Shown here piece after piece: positions 1-4,226 of a stretch of DNA of 5,689 bases. The notes beneath the pieces were generated by a model. That model was not told where the DNA came from, searched no databases, and worked only from the letters and a program-made list of their open reading frames with translations. Position 1 is the stretch's first letter. Each line of letters begins with the position of its first letter. A program made the position numbers and the translations under genes. The stretch is from NCBI GenBank assembly GCA_031550755.1, contig JAVBOJ010000074.1:1-5689 (forward strand), in the 5' to 3' direction. This DNA comes from JAVBOJ01 sp031550755 (GTDB lineage: Bacteria > Bacillota > Clostridia > Oscillospirales > UBA929).

Positions 1-1239
1 GGGACGCTGTCCGACGTGTTCTACAAGCTACAAAAATACGTCGTGCGCCGTTGGCTGCTGGACGAAAACAAGCGCGTGGACGGACGCGGTCTGCTGGAAG
101 TGCGCCCGCTTTCTTCCGAGGTCGGCATCCTGCCGCGCACCCACGGCTCCGGCCTGTTCACCCGCGGGCAGACCCAGGTACTGACGGTGGCCACGCTGGG
201 CACCATTTCCGACCAGCAAAAGCTGGACAATATTTTTGACGAAGAAGTCAAACGCTATATGCACCACTACAATTTCCCGTCCTATTCGGTGGGCGAAAGT
301 CGTCCCTCGCGCGGCCCCGGCCGCCGCGAAATCGGGCACGGCGCGCTGGCCGAGCGGGCGCTTGAGCCGGTCATTCCGGACGAGGTTGATTTCCCCTACT
401 GCATCCGGCTGGTCAGCGACGTGCTGTCCTCCAACGGTTCCACGTCGCAAGGCGCCGTCTGCGGCTCGACGCTGGCGCTCATGGACGCCGGCGTGCCCAT
501 CAAGGCCCCCGTCGCCGGCATCTCCTGCGGTCTGGTCACCGAGGGCGACCGCTGGATGACCTTCGCGGACATTCAGGGTCTGGAGGACTTCCACGGCGAT
601 ATGGACTTCAAGGTGGCCGGCACCAAGGCCGGCATCACCGCCATTCAAATGGACATCAAGATCGACGGGCTGACCCCCGAGATCATCCGCAGCGCCCTAA
701 CCATCACCCGCGACGCGCGTTATCAGATCCTCGACGATATCATGCTGCCCTGTATCTCAGCCCCGCGCGAGGAGCTTTCTCCTTACGCGCCCAAGATGAT
801 CCAGACCACCATCGACCCGGAGAAGATCCGCGAAGTCATCGGCAAGGGCGGCAGCGTGATCCAGAAGATCACCGCCGAAACCAACACCAAGATCGATATC
901 GAGGACGACGGGCGCATCTTCATCGCCGCCACGAACAAGGACGATTGTATGCGCGCCCTCAAGATCATTGAGGCCATCGTGCTCGATCCCAAGATCGGCG
1001 ATCTGTTCTTCGGCAAGGTTACGAGACTCATGACCTTCGGCGCGTTTGTCGAGTTCGCCCCCGGCAAGGAGGGCCTCATCCACATCTCCAAGCTGGCGCC
1101 CCAGCGGGTGGCCAAGGTCGAGGACGTGGTCAACATCGGCGACATGACCTGGGTCAAGGTCGTCGAGATCGACGAAAAGGGCCGCATCAACCTCTCGCGC
1201 AAGGACGCTTACGCCGAAATCGAAAAACAACAACAATAA
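1..1239 (+). CDS. pnp: Polyribonucleotide nucleotidyltransferase (PNPase), C-terminal part
   Basis: PNPase degrades RNA 3'->5' by phosphorolysis, releasing nucleoside diphosphates, and can add tails in reverse; it acts in the cytoplasm as a ring-shaped trimer. The reading frame is open from base 1, so the 412 residues seen are the C-terminal part; by alignment from memory with the ~711-residue E. coli enzyme, about 290 residues lie upstream. In order: end of the helical linker (1-20), second RNase PH core (about 21-250), KH domain (about 265-325, GKGG loop at 281-284) and S1 domain (about 333-403). The phosphate-binding loop SNGSTS is at 144-149. The catalytic aspartates matching E. coli D486 and D492 are D196 and D202 in EDFHGDMDFKVAG, so the active site looks intact. 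The protein ends soon after the S1 domain with a KQQQ tail. No frameshift is seen. The next gene is an M16 peptidase, as near pnpA in Bacillus. Identification is very secure. Confidence 0.97.
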   Translation, partial: GTLSDVFYKLQKYVVRRWLLDENKRVDGRGLLEVRPLSSEVGILPRTHGSGLFTRGQTQVLTVATLGTISDQQKLDNIFDEEVKRYMHHYNFPSYSVGESRPSRGPGRREIGHGALAERALEPVIPDEVDFPYCIRLVSDVLSSNGSTSQGAVCGSTLALMDAGVPIKAPVAGISCGLVTEGDRWMTFADIQGLEDFHGDMDFKVAGTKAGITAIQMDIKIDGLTPEIIRSALTITRDARYQILDDIMLPCISAPREELSPYAPKMIQTTIDPEKIREVIGKGGSVIQKITAETNTKIDIEDDGRIFIAATNKDDCMRALKIIEAIVLDPKIGDLFFGKVTRLMTFGAFVEFAPGKEGLIHISKLAPQRVAKVEDVVNIGDMTWVKVVEIDEKGRINLSRKDAYAEIEKQQQ

Positions 1240-1254
1240 TCAACGACATGCTCG

Positions 1255-1293
1255 CGAATCCAGGGACGGCTCCGACGGCTGCCCCTGGATTCG
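1255..1293 (+). repeat. Perfect 11-bp inverted repeat (stem-loop) between pnp and the M16 gene
   Basis: CGAATCCAGGG (1255-1265) is the exact reverse complement of CCCTGGATTCG (1283-1293), leaving a 17-base loop that itself holds a direct repeat of ACGGCT. It starts 15 bases after the pnp stop codon. No T-run follows (the next bases are GCCATAGATATC), so it is not a standard intrinsic terminator. It could be an mRNA 3'-end stabiliser, an RNase III processing site, or a dispersed intergenic repeat; the sequence alone does not decide between these. Confidence 0.7.
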
Positions 1294-1305
1294 GCCATAG
1301 ATATC

Positions 1306-1311
1306 AGAGGG
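1306..1311 (+). promoter_or_regulatory. Ribosome binding site that fixes the M16 peptidase start
   Basis: AGAGGG lies 5 bases before the ATG at 1317. An in-frame ATG at 1248 has no Shine-Dalgarno in front of it, would add a non-conserved 23-residue stretch encoded across the inverted repeat, and is therefore not used as the start. Confidence 0.6.
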
Positions 1312-1316
1312 ATGCT

Positions 1317-2564
1317 ATGTACGAAAAAATAACCCTGCCGAGCGGGGTTCGGCTGCTGTTTGAGGAAATCCCCTACGTCAGCTCGGCTGCCGTGGGCATT
1401 TGGGTGGGAAGCGGCTCGCGCCATGAGCCCGACGTGCTGGGCGGCATCTCCCACGCCATTGAGCACATGGTGTTCAAGGGCACGCATACCCACAGCGCGG
1501 CGCAGATCGCCGCTCGGATGGACGCCATCGGCGGGCAGGTCAACGCCTTTACCACCAAGGAATGCACCTGTTTTTACGTCCGCGCGCTGCACACGCATCT
1601 GCCCGAGGCGCTGGATGTGCTGACCGACATTTTCTTCTCGCCGCGCATGGAGGAGACCGACTGGCAAAACGAGCGCAAGGTCATCTTGGAGGAAATTGAC
1701 ATGTACGAGGACACGCCGGAGGATCTGGTGTCCGAGCGGCTGTTTTCGTCGGTGTTTCACGGCAACCGGCTGGCGCAGCCCATTTTGGGCACGCCGGACA
1801 GTCTGGAGGGCATGAGCGCCGCCGATCTGGCCGGATATATGCGCGAAAATTACCGCCCGACCGAGGTCGTGGTGGCCATGAGCGGCAAGTTTTCGCAGGC
1901 CGACAAGGACTACCTGATCGAGCGGTTTTCCGCCTTGGAGGGGCAGGCGCGCTCCGCGCCGCCGCGGGCGTCGTTCCGGCCGGGCTTTACCGTCAAAAAG
2001 AAAAAAATCGAGCAAAACCACCTTTGCCTGGCGTTCCCGTCGCTGTCGTTTCGCGACGGACGGCGGTATGTCCTGCAAACGCTGACCGCCATGCTGGGCG
2101 GCGGCATGTCTTCGCGGCTGTTTCAGACGGTGCGCGAAGATCGGGGCCTATGTTACTCGGTCTATTCCTTCGGCGCAGCCCACGAGGAGGTCGGCCTGTT
2201 CGGCATATACACGGCGCTGTCGCCCGAGGCCGAGGAGGAGGCGCTGCCGCTGATTTTGGACGTGGTGCGGCGGTTTGTGAACGAAGGGCCGACGTCCGAT
2301 GAGCTTGAGCGCGCCCGCGAGCAGGCCAAGGCCAATGTCCTGATGGGACTGGAATCCACCTCGGCGCGCATGAATCACTTGGCGCGCAACGAGCTGCTGA
2401 TCGGAACCATCCCCACGCCCGAGGAGATCATCGCCGGGTATGACGCGGTGACCCGTGCGCAGGTGATGGCTCTTTCCGAGGAAATCTTCCGCATGGATCA
2501 AATTGCCTTCTCGGCGGTCGGAAAAGTCGGGCCCGCGGCGCGATACCGCGCATTGTTGTCATGA
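1317..2564 (+). CDS. M16 family zinc metallopeptidase (MlpA/YmxG-like)
   Basis: A 415-residue peptidase of the pitrilysin/insulinase family, subfamily M16B, probably cytoplasmic since no signal peptide or membrane segment is seen. The inverted zinc motif HxxEH is HAIEH at 46-50 (H46 and H50 bind zinc, E49 is the catalytic base). The third zinc ligand is E126 in VILEEIDMYED, exactly 76 residues after H50 as in mitochondrial processing peptidase beta. The conserved GGQVNAFTTKE segment is at 72-82. The C-terminal half carries the family signature GGGMSSRLFQTVREDRGLCYS at 261-281, including R267 and Y280. Length is usual for the ~410-residue M16B proteins, so the gene looks complete. Bacillus subtilis has an M16 protein (MlpA/YmxG) close to pnpA, and the position here supports the same orthologue; physiological substrates are poorly known. 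The ATG at 1317 is chosen from its AGAGGG site and because the usual M16 opening (YEKITLPSGVRLL) starts there. It is likely co-transcribed with pnp: the gap is 77 bases and no promoter is visible in it. Confidence 0.93.
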   Translation: MYEKITLPSGVRLLFEEIPYVSSAAVGIWVGSGSRHEPDVLGGISHAIEHMVFKGTHTHSAAQIAARMDAIGGQVNAFTTKECTCFYVRALHTHLPEALDVLTDIFFSPRMEETDWQNERKVILEEIDMYEDTPEDLVSERLFSSVFHGNRLAQPILGTPDSLEGMSAADLAGYMRENYRPTEVVVAMSGKFSQADKDYLIERFSALEGQARSAPPRASFRPGFTVKKKKIEQNHLCLAFPSLSFRDGRRYVLQTLTAMLGGGMSSRLFQTVREDRGLCYSVYSFGAAHEEVGLFGIYTALSPEAEEEALPLILDVVRRFVNEGPTSDELERAREQAKANVLMGLESTSARMNHLARNELLIGTIPTPEEIIAGYDAVTRAQVMALSEEIFRMDQIAFSAVGKVGPAARYRALLS

Positions 2565-2590
2565 GTCGGTAATACATTACTATATAACAC

Positions 2591-2597
2591 GAAAGGG
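2591..2597 (+). promoter_or_regulatory. Ribosome binding site that fixes the zinc-ribbon gene start
   Basis: GAAAGGG ends 9 bases before the ATG at 2607. It touches the in-frame ATG at 2598, which is therefore too close to be served by it. The 2607 start also gives the usual MFCKxCG opening of bacterial zinc-ribbon membrane proteins. Confidence 0.6.
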
Positions 2598-2606
2598 ATG
2601 GGATTT

Positions 2607-3593
2607 ATGTTTTGCAAAACCTGCGGAAACACGTTGACCGAGGGCCAGAACTTCTGCACCAAGTGCGGCACGGCTGTGGAAACGGTCAATCCGGTGGCCT
2701 ATGCGCCGCCCGCGCCGGACAGCTATGCCCCGCCTGCTCCGCCTGTCGAGCCGGTCTATGCGCCGCCCGTCGAACCGATCGCGGAGCCCGTCGCGCCGCC
2801 CGTACTGGTTGAACCCGTAGCAGCAGAGCCCGCACCGACGCCCTATGCCCCACCCGCGCCCCAGCCGGCTCCCGCGCCGCAGACCCCGCCCGCCGGAGGC
2901 TTTTATTTCGGCGGCGCGCAGCCTGCCGCTGCGCCTGTACCTACGCCCGCGCCGCAGCCTGCACCTGCGCCTGTATCTACACCTCCCGCGCCGCCGACGC
3001 CCACCGCCTATACGCCGCCCGCGTCGGCGCAGTACGCCCAGCCGCAGCAGCCGCCCCAGTACACACAGCCGCAGCAGTACGCCCAACCGCAGTACGCGGC
3101 GTACGATCAACAGCCCTATTACGGCGCGCCGCAGACGGCGGTGAAAAAATCCAAAAAATGGATTCCCATTACGATCATCGCGCTGGTGGTGGTGGCCGGT
3201 TTGGTGTTTGCCGCCATGATGCTGTTCGGCGGCGACGACGAGGCGCAGATTCGTTCGCTCTGCTCCAAAATGGAAACCGCCATTGAAAAAATGGACGGCG
3301 ACGCGCTCGTCAAGCTGTTCGCGCCCGGCAGCTTTGACGAAGACGACGCCGAGGATATGATCTCCTCCCTGATGGGCTTGGGCAATCTGGGCGGTCTGCT
3401 CAACAACCTCAAGCTGGATGTCAAAATTGAGGTGAAGAGCATCGAGTTCAACGACACCGGAGACGAGGCGCTGGCCACGGCCACCATGAATATTGCTGTG
3501 GAGGCCATGGGTCAAAAACAAACCCAGAATCTCGGTACGCAAGATATCCCCTGCGTCAAGGTAAACGGGAAATGGTATTTTGCGAATTATTAA
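2607..3593 (+). CDS. Zinc-ribbon, proline-rich, single-pass membrane protein (TcaA/YvbJ-like layout)
   Basis: A 328-residue protein. Residues 1-22 form a zinc ribbon with two CxxCG knuckles (C3, C6, C17, C20). Residues about 23-178 are a low-complexity linker rich in Pro, Ala, Gln and Tyr with short repeats (YAPPAP, QYAQPQQ). A basic KKSKK stretch (180-184) precedes one membrane helix (about 186-207). The last ~120 residues (208-328) should lie outside the cell, following the positive-inside rule with the zinc ribbon in the cytoplasm. This outer part starts with a helix carrying a KMETAIEKMDGDALVKLF stretch and ends in beta-like segments (VKVNGKWYF), which resembles small NTF2-like/DUF4878-type domains; this is inference. 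It has two cysteines, C219 and C316, that could form a disulfide. The order zinc ribbon, TM, NTF2-like domain recalls TcaA and YvbJ, which are linked to envelope or glycopeptide stress in other Firmicutes, but here the linker is far longer and only one outer domain is present. Function unknown. The gap to the M16 gene is 42 bases. Confidence 0.85.
   Translation: MFCKTCGNTLTEGQNFCTKCGTAVETVNPVAYAPPAPDSYAPPAPPVEPVYAPPVEPIAEPVAPPVLVEPVAAEPAPTPYAPPAPQPAPAPQTPPAGGFYFGGAQPAAAPVPTPAPQPAPAPVSTPPAPPTPTAYTPPASAQYAQPQQPPQYTQPQQYAQPQYAAYDQQPYYGAPQTAVKKSKKWIPITIIALVVVAGLVFAAMMLFGGDDEAQIRSLCSKMETAIEKMDGDALVKLFAPGSFDEDDAEDMISSLMGLGNLGGLLNNLKLDVKIEVKSIEFNDTGDEALATATMNIAVEAMGQKQTQNLGTQDIPCVKVNGKWYFANY
2917..2988 (+). 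repeat. 36-base tandem repeat inside the proline-rich linker
   Basis: Two adjacent, imperfect copies (2917-2952 and 2953-2988), both opening with CGCAGCCTGC and containing CTGCGCCTGTA. They encode QPAAAPVPTPAP and QPAPAPVSTPPA at residues 105-116 and 117-128 of the zinc-ribbon protein. The copies keep the reading frame, so variation in copy number would lengthen or shorten the linker without breaking the gene. Confidence 0.65.
3030..3083 (+). repeat. 27-base tandem repeat encoding Gln/Tyr-rich linker
   Basis: Two adjacent copies (3030-3056 and 3057-3083) share CAGTAC and CAGCCGCAGCAG. They encode QYAQPQQPP and QYTQPQQYA (residues 142-159), followed by a degenerate third copy (QPQYAAYDQQ). 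This Q/Y-rich stretch ends just before the membrane anchor of the zinc-ribbon protein. Confidence 0.6.
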
Positions 3594-3623
3594 TGTCTGA
3601 CATTTTTTAGGTGGTATGCCGCG

Positions 3624-3667
3624 CCTCCTTTGGGTCATGCTAAACATGATTCAAAGGAGGTTTTTTT
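3624..3667 (+). terminator. Intrinsic-terminator-like hairpin that also contains the next gene's Shine-Dalgarno
   Basis: Bases 3624-3639 (CCTCCTTTGGGTCATG) pair with 3645-3660 (CATGATTCAAAGGAGG) in a 16-bp stem without bulges (14 Watson-Crick pairs and two G-U pairs), closed by the 5-base loop CTAAA and followed at once by seven T (3661-3667). This is the classic form of a Rho-independent terminator, 30 bases after the stop of the zinc-ribbon gene. The 3' arm ends in AAAGGAGG, a near-ideal Shine-Dalgarno 7 bases before the ATG at 3668, and the T-run forms the spacer. In a transcript that reads through, the stem would hide the ribosome binding site. Confidence 0.8.
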
Positions 3668-4117
3668 ATGAATCGCAAAGAACCGGCCACCGAACTTCTA
3701 CTGGAGGTTTACGCTGGCGCTAAAATGGGGGCGGAATTTACCGCCGACGTCATGGAAAAATCGCAGGATACACGTTTTTCTCAGGATCTCAGCACGCAGA
3801 TCAACGAATACCGCCATATTGAGAGCGGCGCACGCGGCGCGCTGCTGCGCCGGGGCCATACGCCGGAAGACTATCACGTCCTGCAAAAGCTGGGGCCGTG
3901 GGTGAATTTGCAGACCAAGACGATGGGGCATCCGCCCACCGAAGCGCTGGCCGCGCTGCTGATGGAGGGCTCGAAAATGGGCATCGTCAAGATGGAAAAC
4001 GGGCTGGGCACCACACAGGATCCGGAGGCCACAGGCCTGGCGCGGGATATGCTGGTCATGGAGCAGGATCATATCGCGCGGCTGCGGGAGTACGCCGGCG
4101 CGAGACAGACCCAATAA
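3668..4117 (+). CDS. Small helical protein with two ExxH motifs, function unknown
   Basis: A 149-residue soluble protein with no signal peptide, membrane segment or cysteine; I do not recognise a named family with certainty. It looks all-helical and built from two similar halves: KMG at 19-21 followed by ExxH at 47-50 (EYRH), and KMG at 103-105 followed by ExxH at 132-135 (EQDH). With E13 or E23 in the first helix and E100 or E110 in the third, this gives the order E, ExxH, E, ExxH typical of di-iron ferritin-like/rubrerythrin bundles; the spacings E13-E47 (34) and E100-E132 (32) are near those in rubrerythrin. I recall uncharacterised clostridial proteins with the same KMG and GSxMGI segments, and cannot say whether their histidines are kept, so metal binding is a guess. 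The start is the ATG 7 bases after AAAGGAGG, the 3' arm of the preceding hairpin, so expression may depend on read-through or on melting that hairpin. No separate promoter is clear. Confidence 0.8.
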   Translation: MNRKEPATELLLEVYAGAKMGAEFTADVMEKSQDTRFSQDLSTQINEYRHIESGARGALLRRGHTPEDYHVLQKLGPWVNLQTKTMGHPPTEALAALLMEGSKMGIVKMENGLGTTQDPEATGLARDMLVMEQDHIARLREYAGARQTQ

Positions 4118-4153
4118 TTGTATGACAAAAAAAGACAAAAATTTGCCCCGAAT

Positions 4154-4170
4154 CGTAACCGAACTGTAAT
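4154..4170 (+). promoter_or_regulatory. Putative WalR (YycF) box
   Basis: CGTAAC, five bases, then TGTAAT matches the known WalR consensus TGTWAH-N5-TGTWAH at 11 of 12 positions; only the first base differs. The 11-base spacing puts both half-sites on one face of the helix, as usual for OmpR-type response regulators. It ends at the first base of the proposed -35 box, a position suited to activation. The downstream VanW gene encodes an envelope protein, in line with the cell-wall regulon of WalRK. A single match by eye, so moderate confidence. Confidence 0.45.
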
Positions 4171-4197
4171 TGCATTGCGACGGAAATCCTATATAAT
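4170..4197 (+). promoter_or_regulatory. Sigma-A type promoter for the VanW gene
   Basis: TATAAT at 4192-4197 is a perfect -10 hexamer. The best-placed -35 is TTGCAT (4170-4175) with a 16-base spacer; it matches only TTG of the TTGACA consensus, which fits a promoter that needs an activator. Transcription would start near 4204, giving a leader of about 23 bases that still includes the GGAGG at 4212-4216. The surrounding 4118-4210 stretch is clearly more AT-rich than the genes and holds no terminator for the gene before it. Confidence 0.7.
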
Positions 4198-4211
4198 AGA
4201 AAGAGAGAATT

Positions 4212-4216
4212 GGAGG
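4212..4216 (+). promoter_or_regulatory. Ribosome binding site of the VanW gene
   Basis: GGAGG lies 10 bases before the ATG at 4227; the run continues as GGAGGGAG, so the effective spacing may be a little shorter. It supports the 4227 start, after which a normal basic N-terminus and membrane anchor follow. Confidence 0.7.
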
Positions 4217-4226
4217 GAGTATATCC

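Noticed and set aside
1248..1316. In-frame ATG at 1248 as the start of the M16 peptidase
   Set aside because: It has no Shine-Dalgarno, its 23 extra residues run through the inverted repeat and look non-conserved, and the ATG at 1317 has AGAGGG at good spacing and the usual family N-terminus.
2556..2586. Possible promoter for the zinc-ribbon gene, TTGTCA (2556-2561) and TATATA (2581-2586)
   Set aside because: The spacer is 19 bases, and transcription would start near 2593, inside the ribosome binding site GAAAGGG. A third place in the pnp-M16 transcript is more likely.
3594..3608. AATGT-CTG-ACATT followed by six T as a terminator for the zinc-ribbon gene
   Set aside because: The stem is only 5 bp and AT-rich, too weak to terminate by itself; the 16-bp hairpin just downstream is far better.
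2580..3647. Long minus-strand ORF rich in Arg and Gly opposite the zinc-ribbon gene
   Set aside because: It is the antisense of the GC-rich proline/alanine codons, has a low-complexity product with no domain, and the + strand gene has clear zinc-ribbon, TM and ribosome-binding features.
3616..3723. 35-codon leader ORF (ATG at 3616) running through the hairpin and overlapping the next gene, which could melt the stem when translated
   Set aside because: Its only Shine-Dalgarno-like sequence, AGGTGG at 3609-3614, is one base from the ATG, too close for initiation, and the peptide shows no family features.
4122..4169. 15-codon ORF starting MTKKDKNLP between the two last genes
   Set aside because: It has no ribosome binding site, lies upstream of the promoter and overlaps the WalR-like box; most likely chance.
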